Shown here in pieces: positions 1 through 6,363 of a stretch of DNA of 44,232 nt; position 1 is the first letter of the stretch, and every line of letters begins with the position of its first letter. The notes beneath the pieces are model-generated. The model had not been told where the DNA came from and did not search any database. It saw only the letters and a list, made by a program, of their open reading frames with translations. Source of the stretch: Streptomyces glaucescens (GTDB lineage: Bacteria > Actinomycetota > Actinomycetes > Streptomycetales > Streptomycetaceae); the NCBI RefSeq assembly GCF_002154375.1, contig NZ_MUND01000043.1:1-44232 (forward strand), in the 5' to 3' direction. The translations under genes and the position numbers were made by a program.

Positions 1-43
1 CGGGCGAAGCCCCAAGTACATCCAGTACGAGGGACTCCGCCCG
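1..43. repeat. Imperfect nested palindrome, possible dispersed intergenic repeat
   Basis: The bases pair symmetrically around position 22: CGGGCG at 1-6 with CGCCCG at 38-43, and GTAC at 16-19 with GTAC at 25-28. About 15 of 19 possible pairs form, and the loop is ATCCA. It may extend left of the window. From memory it resembles intergenic repeats scattered through Streptomyces chromosomes, but that was not checked. No gene is supported in 1-116. Confidence 0.4.
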
Positions 44-77
44 GGGCGCCGAGAGCACGCACCAGACGCCGCGGGGC

Positions 78-92
78 CCGCCCTTCGGGCGG
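78..92 (-). terminator. GC hairpin downstream of the CoA-binding gene
   Basis: CCGCCC and GGGCGG form a 6-bp stem around a TTC loop, 25 bases beyond the stop of the minus-strand CoA-binding gene. There is no U-tract, as is usual for high-GC actinomycete terminators. Confidence 0.4.
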
Positions 93-116
93 ACGACGGG
101 ACTTTGCGGACACGAC

Positions 117-524
117 CTAGCCCAGCCGCGGGATCTCGATCGCCGGGCAGCGGTCCATGACCATGTCGAGACCGGCGGCCCGCGTGCGGCCGTACGCCTC
201 CTCGTCGATGACGTCCAGCTGGAACCAGACCGCCTTGGCGCCCTTCGCGACGGCCTCGTCGGCGACGGCTCCGGCGAGGTCGCTGTTGACGAAGACGTCC
301 ACCACGTCCACGTCGAAGGGGATGTCGGCGAGCGAGGCGTAGCCCTGCTCGCCGTGCACCGTCTCCGCCTTCGGGTGGACGGGCACGATGCGCTTGCCGA
401 AGCGCTGGAGCACGCGGGCGACGCCGTGGGCCGCGCGCCGCTCGTTGTTCGACAGGCCCACCACGGCCCAGGTGTCGCCGCTCTCGGTGAGTATCTTTCG
501 AACGGTGGCTGCGTCGCCGTACAC
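117..524 (-). CDS. CoA-binding domain protein (YccU-like)
   Basis: This is a 135-residue single-domain protein of the CoA-binding Rossmann family. The N-terminal half carries the nucleotide-binding pattern (VVGLSNNERRAAHGVA) followed by a strand with VVPVHPK-type spacing, and the C-terminal half has the conserved AVWFQL and DRCPAIE segments of the family. Family members bind CoA or a related nucleotide in the cytosol; the physiological role is not established. I chose the GTG at 524 because GGAGG sits five bases upstream and the family normally starts just before the Rossmann strand. An open frame extends upstream to 611 but has no homologous character. The gene is divergent from the CysS-like gene at 647. 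Confidence 0.8.
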   Translation of the reverse strand: MYGDAATVRKILTESGDTWAVVGLSNNERRAAHGVARVLQRFGKRIVPVHPKAETVHGEQGYASLADIPFDVDVVDVFVNSDLAGAVADEAVAKGAKAVWFQLDVIDEEAYGRTRAAGLDMVMDRCPAIEIPRLG

Positions 525-634
525 GGGGGCCTCCCGGGCCTTGTGGACTTCTCCTGGTGCTTCGAGCAGGAGAACGGCCGACGGCGGGCGAAGATTCCCG
601 GCCCCGCGCACCTGCGCCCGGGCGGACCCGGGCC

Positions 635-647
635 TACGCTCGCACCG
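635..647 (+). promoter_or_regulatory. Candidate leaderless promoter -10 for the CysS-like gene
   Basis: TACGCT at 635-640 matches the TANNNT -10 pattern and lies six bases before the GTG at 647, so transcription would begin at or near the start codon. No Shine-Dalgarno is visible. The 525-646 interval must also hold the promoter of the divergent CoA-binding gene. Confidence 0.3.
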
Positions 648-1396
648 TGCTGCGCATCATCGACGCCGGAACCGGCGAAGTCGTCGAGGCCGCCCCCGCC
701 CGCCGCGGTCTCACCCGGGTCGAGGCCCACGCGCCGGGCCTCGACCCCACCGCCCTGCGCGTGCTGCTGGTCGCCGACCTGCTCGTCCGGGCCCTGGAAC
801 TCGGCGGGACACCGGTCTGGGGGCTGCTCCGCGCGGAGCGCCCGCAGACGGAGCTGCGCGCGGCGGCCGACACGCTCGGCATCCGTCCTCTGGAGGACCG
901 GGCGCAGGCGGGGCCGGGACTCGGGGAGCGGCAGGTGCTGCACGTGATCGCGGAAGGAGCCGCGGCGCCCGACGGGGTGCGGGTGGGGGTGGCGGCGGTC
1001 GAACCGGCCAGGCCGGCGGATGCGCCGGGGGAGGGCACCCAGGCGCTGCTGGGCGGCGATCCGGCCGTGCTGCGGCTCGCGCTGCTGGCCCGGCCCCGGA
1101 GGGAGCCGGTCCGGCTGGACGCCGAGGCGCTGGCCGGGGCCGGGCGGACGCTGGGCCGGTGGCGGCGGGCCGTCGCCGGGTGGGCGCGGGAGCCGTCGCG
1201 ACCGGTCCCCGAGGAGGTGCGCGGACGGCTCCGGGCCGCCTGGGAGGACGACCTGGACGTGCCCGGCGTGCTGCGGGTCCTGCGGCGGGTGGAGAACGAG
1301 CCGGAGCTGCCGGACGGCGCCCGTTTCGAGACGTACGTCTACGCCGACCGGCTCCTGGGTCTCGACCTCGCCCGTGACCTGGGGGTCCTCGCGTGA
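647..1396 (+). CDS. CysS-like protein lacking aminoacyl-tRNA synthetase catalytic motifs
   Basis: The 249-residue product begins like the N-terminus of cysteinyl-tRNA synthetase/MshC (LRIIDAGTGEVVE..., then a helix aligning with the region around HIGH). It ends like the CysS helical region (EDDLDVPGVLRVLRRV ... YADRLLGLDL). The HIGH and KMSKS signatures and the zinc-binding cysteines are absent, and the protein is roughly half the length of CysS, so aminoacylation is unlikely. The role is unknown. The GTG at 647 is chosen because similarity begins there. The last codon overlaps the GTG of sixA (GTGA), so the two are probably co-transcribed and translationally coupled. The homology call is by eye from motif order only. 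Confidence 0.5.
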   Translation: MLRIIDAGTGEVVEAAPARRGLTRVEAHAPGLDPTALRVLLVADLLVRALELGGTPVWGLLRAERPQTELRAAADTLGIRPLEDRAQAGPGLGERQVLHVIAEGAAAPDGVRVGVAAVEPARPADAPGEGTQALLGGDPAVLRLALLARPRREPVRLDAEALAGAGRTLGRWRRAVAGWAREPSRPVPEEVRGRLRAAWEDDLDVPGVLRVLRRVENEPELPDGARFETYVYADRLLGLDLARDLGVLA

Positions 1397-1944
1397 TCAG
1401 CCGGGCGGAGGCCGGTCCGCTGCGCCGCCTGGTGGTGCTGCGGCACGCCAAGTCCGCCTGGCCGCCCGACGGCCCGGACGTCCCCGACCACGACCGTCCG
1501 CTCGCCCCGCGCGGACGCCGGGACGCCCCGGCCGCCGGACGGGCGCTCGCCGCGGCCGACTGCCTGCCGGACCTCGCCCTGTGCTCCACCGCCCTGCGCG
1601 CGAGGCAGACCTGGGAACTGGCCGCCGCCCAGTGGGGCACCCCGCCGCCGGCCCGGCACGACCCGCGGCTGTACGCCGCCGGTGTGCCCGGGCTGCTGGC
1701 CGTCGTCCGCGAGGTGCCGCCCGAGGTGAGCACCCTGCTGCTCGTCGGGCACAACCCCGGCCTGGAGGATCTGGTCCTCGACCTGGCCGGGGACGGCCTG
1801 GACGACACCCTGGACCGGGTCCGGACGAAGTTCCCGACCTCGGCGATCGCCGTCCTCGCCTGGCGCGGCGCCGACTGGGGGGCGCTCGCCCCCGGCGCGG
1901 CCCTGCTGACCTGGGTGACGGTGCCGAGGGGGAGGAAGAGGTAG
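1393..1944 (+). CDS. sixA: SixA-type phosphohistidine phosphatase (histidine phosphatase superfamily)
   Basis: The 183-residue protein has the catalytic RHA motif (LRHAKSAW, histidine near residue 18) and the second superfamily histidine in LLLVGHNPGLED. It also has the TALRARQTWE segment typical of SixA/phosphoglycerate mutase-like enzymes. SixA enzymes hydrolyse phosphohistidine, in enterobacteria on Hpt domains and phosphotransferase-system components; the target here is unknown. It starts with a GTG overlapping the stop of the CysS-like gene by four bases. Length and motif set fit the short SixA family rather than full-length mutases. Confidence 0.85.
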   Translation: MISRAEAGPLRRLVVLRHAKSAWPPDGPDVPDHDRPLAPRGRRDAPAAGRALAAADCLPDLALCSTALRARQTWELAAAQWGTPPPARHDPRLYAAGVPGLLAVVREVPPEVSTLLLVGHNPGLEDLVLDLAGDGLDDTLDRVRTKFPTSAIAVLAWRGADWGALAPGAALLTWVTVPRGRKR

Positions 1945-1952
1945 CCGCCGCA

Positions 1953-1965
1953 TAGGCTGGCCGGA
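1953..1965 (+). promoter_or_regulatory. Candidate leaderless promoter -10 for yigZ
   Basis: TAGGCT at 1953-1958 ends six bases before the ATG at 1965 and no ribosome-binding site precedes the ATG. This fits a leaderless transcript starting at the A of the start codon. No clear -35 is visible. Confidence 0.35.
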
Positions 1966-2591
1966 TGCAGGACGAGTACCGCACGGTCGCCCGCGCGGGC
2001 GTGCACGAGACCGAGGTCAACCGCTCCCGCTTCCTGTGCGCCCTCGCACCGGCGGCCACGGAGCGTGAGGCGCAGGACTTCATCGCGCGCGTGCGCAAGG
2101 AGCACGCCGACGCCACCCACAACTGCTGGGCGTATGTCGTCGGCGCCGACGCCGGGATCCAGAAGGCCAGCGACGACGGCGAGCCCGGCGGCACCGCCGG
2201 CGTGCCCATGCTCCAGATGCTGATGCGCCGTGACATGCGGTACGTCGTCGCCGTCGTCACCCGCTACTACGGCGGCGTGAAGCTCGGCGCGGGCGGGCTC
2301 ATCCGGGCGTACGGGGGCGCGGTCGGCGAGGCCCTGGACGCGCTCGGCACGATCACCCGGCGCCGGTTCCGGCTGGCCACGGTGACCGTCGACCACCAGC
2401 GTGCGGGCAAGATGCAGAACGACCTGCGCGCGACCGGCCGCGAGGTGCGGGACGTGCGCTACGGCGAGGCGGTCACCCTCGAGATCGGTCTGCCGGACGC
2501 CGACGTGGACGCCTTCCGGGCCTGGCTGGCGGACGCCACCGCGGGGACGGCCGGGTTCGAACTGGGCGGGGAGGCGTACGGCGACGCCTGA
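1965..2591 (+). CDS. yigZ: YigZ/IMPACT family protein
   Basis: The 208-residue protein matches the YigZ (UPF0029/IMPACT) family. It has an N-terminal domain with the signatures NRSRFLC, HNCWAYVVG, SDDGEPGGTAG and RYYGGVKLGAGGLIRAYGGA, and a smaller C-terminal ferredoxin-like domain. Eukaryotic IMPACT modulates Gcn2; the bacterial role is unclear, with translation-associated functions proposed. Length and domain order are normal. It starts 20 bases after sixA and ends 57 bases before the convergent LysR gene. Confidence 0.9.
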   Translation: MQDEYRTVARAGVHETEVNRSRFLCALAPAATEREAQDFIARVRKEHADATHNCWAYVVGADAGIQKASDDGEPGGTAGVPMLQMLMRRDMRYVVAVVTRYYGGVKLGAGGLIRAYGGAVGEALDALGTITRRRFRLATVTVDHQRAGKMQNDLRATGREVRDVRYGEAVTLEIGLPDADVDAFRAWLADATAGTAGFELGGEAYGDA

Positions 2592-2648
2592 ACCACGGCC
2601 GCCCGTGCGCTGCCTGCGCCTCCGCTTCCGCCTCCACGCCGCTACCGC

Positions 2649-3566
2649 CTATGCTCCCGCCCCCGCCTGCCCCTGGGCCAGGGTCTCGCCTACCGCCTGT
2701 GCGAAGGCGCGGGCCTGCGGGGTGACGGTGTCGCGGCGGACGACCAGGCCCAGCAGGGAGTCCGGCAGGCCCTCGACCGGGACGAACGCCAGGGAGGCGC
2801 GACTGCTGTGGTACTCGGCCGTCGAGCGGCAGAGCAGCATCGCTCCCCGGTCCGCCGCCGCGAGCGAGAGGCCTTCCTGAAGGGTGTTGACCAGAGGGCC
2901 GGCAGGGATCGGCCGACCGCCCGGCGTCTCGCGGGGGGCCTGCACCCGGCGCCAGTACTCGGGCGCGGAGTCATGGACGCCGATCAGCCGGCAGTCCGCC
3001 AGTTCCTCCGCCGAGACCGACTCCCGCGCCGCCAGCGGATGCCGGGCGGAGACCGCCAGGGTCTGCGGCTGCCGCGAGAACACCGGCCCCAGCACCAGGT
3101 CGTCCTCCGCCACCGGCAGCAGCACCACCGCGCAGTCCACCTCCTTGCGGCGCACCGGCCCGAACGGATCGGACAGCGCGATCTCCGCCACCTCGATCGC
3201 GCACGTCGGGCAGCGGTCCTGGAACAGGGCGACGGCCTGGGCGAGAGCGTCGTCCACCGTTCCCTGGAAGCCGAGCCGCAGCACCCCGCCCACACCGCGG
3301 GCGGCGGCCCGCGCCTCGTCGACGGCCGCCCGCAGCGCCTCGTACGCCGGGCGCAGCGACGCCAGGAAGGACTCACCGAGCGGCGTCAGGCTCACGCGGC
3401 GGCTCGTGCGCTCCACCAGCGGAGCGCCGATCCGCCCCTCCAGTGACCGCAGCAGCTGGCTGACCCGGCTCTGGGACACGTACAGCCGCTCGCCCGTGCG
3501 GCCGAAGTGCAGTTCCTCCGCGAGCACGAGGAAGGCCTCCAGCTCGCGGACCTCCAGACTGCTCAC
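2649..3566 (-). CDS. LysR-family transcriptional regulator
   Basis: The 305-residue protein has an N-terminal winged helix-turn-helix (ELEAFLVLAEELHFGR, then VSQSRVSQLLRSLE, then LTPLGESF), followed by a LysR substrate-binding domain from about residue 90. The GTG at 3566 is preceded by GGAGG five bases upstream; the frame remains open further upstream into the divergent promoter, but that part is not LysR-like. It is transcribed away from the MFS gene at 3662, the classic arrangement in which a LysR protein controls the neighbouring transporter and itself. The inducer cannot be predicted. Confidence 0.9.
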   Translation of the reverse strand: MSSLEVRELEAFLVLAEELHFGRTGERLYVSQSRVSQLLRSLEGRIGAPLVERTSRRVSLTPLGESFLASLRPAYEALRAAVDEARAAARGVGGVLRLGFQGTVDDALAQAVALFQDRCPTCAIEVAEIALSDPFGPVRRKEVDCAVVLLPVAEDDLVLGPVFSRQPQTLAVSARHPLAARESVSAEELADCRLIGVHDSAPEYWRRVQAPRETPGGRPIPAGPLVNTLQEGLSLAAADRGAMLLCRSTAEYHSSRASLAFVPVEGLPDSLLGLVVRRDTVTPQARAFAQAVGETLAQGQAGAGA

Positions 3567-3600
3567 AGCCCCCTCCCCGCGCGTCGATCGAGTAGTCCGG

Positions 3601-3616
3601 CTCATCGAACCATGAG
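3601..3616. promoter_or_regulatory. Inverted repeat between LysR and MFS genes, candidate operator
   Basis: CTCAT at 3601-3605 and ATGAG at 3612-3616 form a perfect 5-bp inverted repeat with a 6-bp spacer, inside the 95-bp divergent intergenic region. The size and interrupted symmetry fit a LysR box, although the spacing is T-N12-A rather than T-N11-A. Confidence 0.4.
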
Positions 3617-3661
3617 AGACGGGCCGTTGTTCCCGCAGGTCGCGGCAGGTTGGCTGAACGC

Positions 3662-4867
3662 ATGGCACAGACAGAGAAGTCGGCAGGCGTGACTCCGGAC
3701 CGCTCGCGCCCGTGGGGCGGTGGCCGGCCCGCCGTCATCGCCGCCGCGGGCGCGACGTTCACGGTGGTCACGTCCGAGATGCTGCCGGTGGGCCTGCTCA
3801 CCCCGATCGGCGGAGCGCTGCGGGTGACGGAGGGCACGGCCGGTCTGACGCTGACCGTCACGGGCCTGGTGGCCGCGGTGTCCGCGCCGCTGCTCACCCC
3901 GGCGCTGGGCCGCTTCGACCGCCGCCCGGTGCTGTGCGGTCTGATGGCGGTCGTCGCCGCCGGGAACCTGCTGGCCGCCTGGTCCCCGCACTTCGCGGTG
4001 ATGGTGGCGGCCCGGATCCTGGTCGGTATCGGCATGGGCGGTGTGTGGGCCGTCGCGGCCGGTCTCGCGGTACGGCTGGTCCCGGGCAGGTCCGTGGGGC
4101 CGGCCACCTCGCTGATCTTCAGCGGCGTCTCGGTGGCCTCGGTGCTCGGCGTACCCGCCGGCACGTACATCGGTGAACTGGCCGGCTGGCGCATGGCGTT
4201 CCTGACCGTCGCCGGTCTCGGGCTGGTGGTGCTGTTGGCCTTGGCCGTGCTGCTGCCGAAGCTGCCGGCCGATCAGGAGGTCCGGCTCGGCGGCGTGCTG
4301 CGGCTCGGCGGCGACCCGGGGGTGGCGACCGGGCTCGGTGTGGTGGCGCTCCTGGTCACCGGGCACTTCGCCGCCTACACGTACGTGCGGCCCGTCCTGG
4401 AGGAGACCGCCGGGGCGAGCACGTCCGTGATCGGCACGCTGCTGCTGGTGTACGGCGTCGCCGGTGTGCTCGGCAACTTCGCTTCCGGCGCCGGTGCTTC
4501 GCGCTCCCCGCGCGGCGTGCTCGTGGCGATCGGCCTGGTGCTGGCCGCGACGGTCTGCCTGATGCCGCTGATCGGCGGCTCGGTGATCACGGCGACGGTG
4601 CTGCTGGCGGTCTGGGGCCTGTCCTACGGCGGAGTCTCGGTCTCCACCCAGACCTGGCTGCTCGCGGCGGCCCCCGAGGCGCGCGAGGCGGCGTCGGCGC
4701 TGTTCGTCGGCGTGTTCAACGGCTCGATCGCGCTCGGAGCGTTCGCCGGGGGCCTCGCCGCGGACGGTCCCGGCGTCGCGGCCGTGATGTATCTGGGCGC
4801 GGCGCTCGCCGCCGGGGCAGTGGCGGTGGCCGCCCTGGGCCGCGCGCCGGTCGGCGGCCGCCGCTGA
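3662..4867 (+). CDS. MFS transporter, DHA1 (YdhP/AraJ-like) family
   Basis: This is a 401-residue integral membrane protein with about twelve hydrophobic segments. After TM1 it carries VVTSEMLPVGLLTPI, typical of the AraJ/YdhP drug-efflux-like subgroup, and then the loop 2-3 motif LGRFDRRPVL. Related proteins export drugs, sugars or arabinose-like compounds by proton antiport; the substrate here is unknown. I chose the ATG at 3662; a TTG at 3650 is in frame but has the only G-rich stretch directly against it. It is divergent from, and probably controlled by, the LysR gene at 2649-3566. Confidence 0.88.
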   Translation: MAQTEKSAGVTPDRSRPWGGGRPAVIAAAGATFTVVTSEMLPVGLLTPIGGALRVTEGTAGLTLTVTGLVAAVSAPLLTPALGRFDRRPVLCGLMAVVAAGNLLAAWSPHFAVMVAARILVGIGMGGVWAVAAGLAVRLVPGRSVGPATSLIFSGVSVASVLGVPAGTYIGELAGWRMAFLTVAGLGLVVLLALAVLLPKLPADQEVRLGGVLRLGGDPGVATGLGVVALLVTGHFAAYTYVRPVLEETAGASTSVIGTLLLVYGVAGVLGNFASGAGASRSPRGVLVAIGLVLAATVCLMPLIGGSVITATVLLAVWGLSYGGVSVSTQTWLLAAAPEAREAASALFVGVFNGSIALGAFAGGLAADGPGVAAVMYLGAALAAGAVAVAALGRAPVGGRR

Positions 4868-4995
4868 CCGGCGCGACGTGACCCTTGAGTGAGGTGCACA
4901 ACCCTCGACAGGTCCATAACGGGCATATCCCATCATTCTCCGTCAAGTGCGTGCGGACAGTCCGAGGTCGGTGGGGGACCAGGGGCCAGAGGCGT

Positions 4996-5001
4996 TAGCG
5001 T
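4996..5001 (+). promoter_or_regulatory. Weak candidate -10 upstream of sbcD
   Basis: TAGCGT fits TANNNT and lies 86 bases before the sbcD ATG in a 219-bp gap after the MFS gene. No convincing -35 is seen. Nothing else in 4868-5086 is recognisable. Confidence 0.2.
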
Positions 5002-5086
5002 GGTGACCCCCGGTGTGCGTGCCGGGACCGGTCCATGCTGGTCTTTGAGGGACTCGAGGGTTGAACGTGCAGGTCAGAGAGATTCC

Positions 5087-6253
5087 ATGAGATTGCTGCA
5101 CACGTCCGACTGGCATCTCGGCCGGGCGTTCCACCGGGTGAACATGCTCGGGGCCCAGGCCGGCTTCATCGACCATCTCGTCGGCACCGTGCGGGAGCAC
5201 GGGGTGGACGCGGTGGTCGTGTCGGGAGATGTGTACGACCGCGCGGTACCGCCCCTCGCCGCCGTCGAACTGTTCGACGACGCCCTGCACCGGCTGGCCG
5301 GCCTCGGCGTGCCGACCGTGATGATCTCCGGCAACCACGACTCGGCCCGCCGTCTCGGCGTGGGCGCCGGGCTGATCGGGCGGGCGGGCATCCACCTGCG
5401 CACCGATCCCGCGGCGTGCGGCACCCCGGTCGTGCTGCGGGACGCGTTCGGAGAGGTGGCCTTCTACGGCCTGCCGTACCTCGAACCCGCCCTGGTCAAG
5501 GACGAGTTCGGAGTGACGAGGGCCGGACATGAGACGGTGCTGGCCGCCGCCATGGACCGGGTCCGCGCCGACCTCGCCACCCGGCCGCCGGGCACCCGGT
5601 CCGTCGTCCTCGCCCATGCCTTCGTCACCGGGGGCGAGGCGAGCGACAGCGAGCGGGACATCACCGTCGGCGGCGTCGCCGCCGTCCCGGCCAAAGTCTT
5701 CGACGGCGTCGACTACGCCGCCCTGGGGCACCTGCACGGCAGTCAGACCATCACCGACCGCGTGCGCTACTCCGGCTCCCCGCTGCCGTACTCCTTCTCG
5801 GAGGCGCGGCACCGCAAGAGCATGTGGCTCGTCGACCTCGACGCCGACGGCGCGGTGACCGCCGAGCGCGTCGACTGCCCGGTGCCCCGCCCGCTGGCCC
5901 GCATCCGGGGCACCCTCGAGGAACTGCTCGCCGATCCGGAGCTGGCCCGGCACGAGGAGGCGTGGGTCGAGGCCACCCTCACCGACCCGGTCCGCCCCGC
6001 CGAGCCCATGGCCCGCCTCACCGAGCGCTTCCCGCACACGCTCAGTCTCGTCTTCGCCCCCGAACGCGCCCCGGACGACCCCGACGTGTCCTACGCCCGC
6101 CGCCTGGCCGGCCGCAGCGACCGGCAGATCGCCGAGGACTTCGTCACCCATGTCCGCGGCGCCGGACCCGACGAGCGGGAACGGGCGGTGCTCCAGGAGG
6201 CGTTCGACGCGGTCCGCGCGGACCAGACGGTACGGGAGGTGTCCTCCCGATGA
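5087..6253 (+). CDS. sbcD: Exonuclease subunit SbcD
   Basis: The 388-residue protein is the Mre11-like nuclease of the SbcCD complex, which cleaves DNA hairpins and protein-blocked ends. The metallophosphoesterase motifs appear in order: TSDWHLGR (about residues 6-13), VVSGDVYDR, ISGNHDSARR, VLAHAF and ALGHLHGSQ. The region after about residue 280 is the capping/SbcC-binding part. The ATG at 5087 is preceded by an AGAGAG ribosome-binding site. Its stop overlaps the ATG of a 37-codon ORF (ATGA at 6250), which itself overlaps sbcC, so the three are probably one coupled operon. Confidence 0.93.
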   Translation: MRLLHTSDWHLGRAFHRVNMLGAQAGFIDHLVGTVREHGVDAVVVSGDVYDRAVPPLAAVELFDDALHRLAGLGVPTVMISGNHDSARRLGVGAGLIGRAGIHLRTDPAACGTPVVLRDAFGEVAFYGLPYLEPALVKDEFGVTRAGHETVLAAAMDRVRADLATRPPGTRSVVLAHAFVTGGEASDSERDITVGGVAAVPAKVFDGVDYAALGHLHGSQTITDRVRYSGSPLPYSFSEARHRKSMWLVDLDADGAVTAERVDCPVPRPLARIRGTLEELLADPELARHEEAWVEATLTDPVRPAEPMARLTERFPHTLSLVFAPERAPDDPDVSYARRLAGRSDRQIAEDFVTHVRGAGPDERERAVLQEAFDAVRADQTVREVSSR

Positions 6254-6363
6254 GGGCGTACGGGACCGACGCGGTGAAGCGGGGCATGGGCTCGGCCGGA
6301 CGGACGGCGGACCCGCACGCGCGTGCCGCCGCGCGCCCACGGCGGGCGGGAGCCGCCCGATGA
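6250..6363 (+). CDS. Small coupled ORF between sbcD and sbcC
   Basis: This 37-residue basic peptide (many Arg and Ala, starting MRAYGTDAVKRG) starts with an ATGA overlap on the sbcD stop and stops with an ATGA overlap on the sbcC start. The double overlap is what a translational relay would look like: ribosomes finishing sbcD could re-initiate here and then at sbcC. No domain is recognisable. The peptide may be non-functional, with translation of the spacer the only selected property, or the spacing may be chance in GC-rich DNA. Confidence 0.4.
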   Translation: MRAYGTDAVKRGMGSAGRTADPHARAAARPRRAGAAR

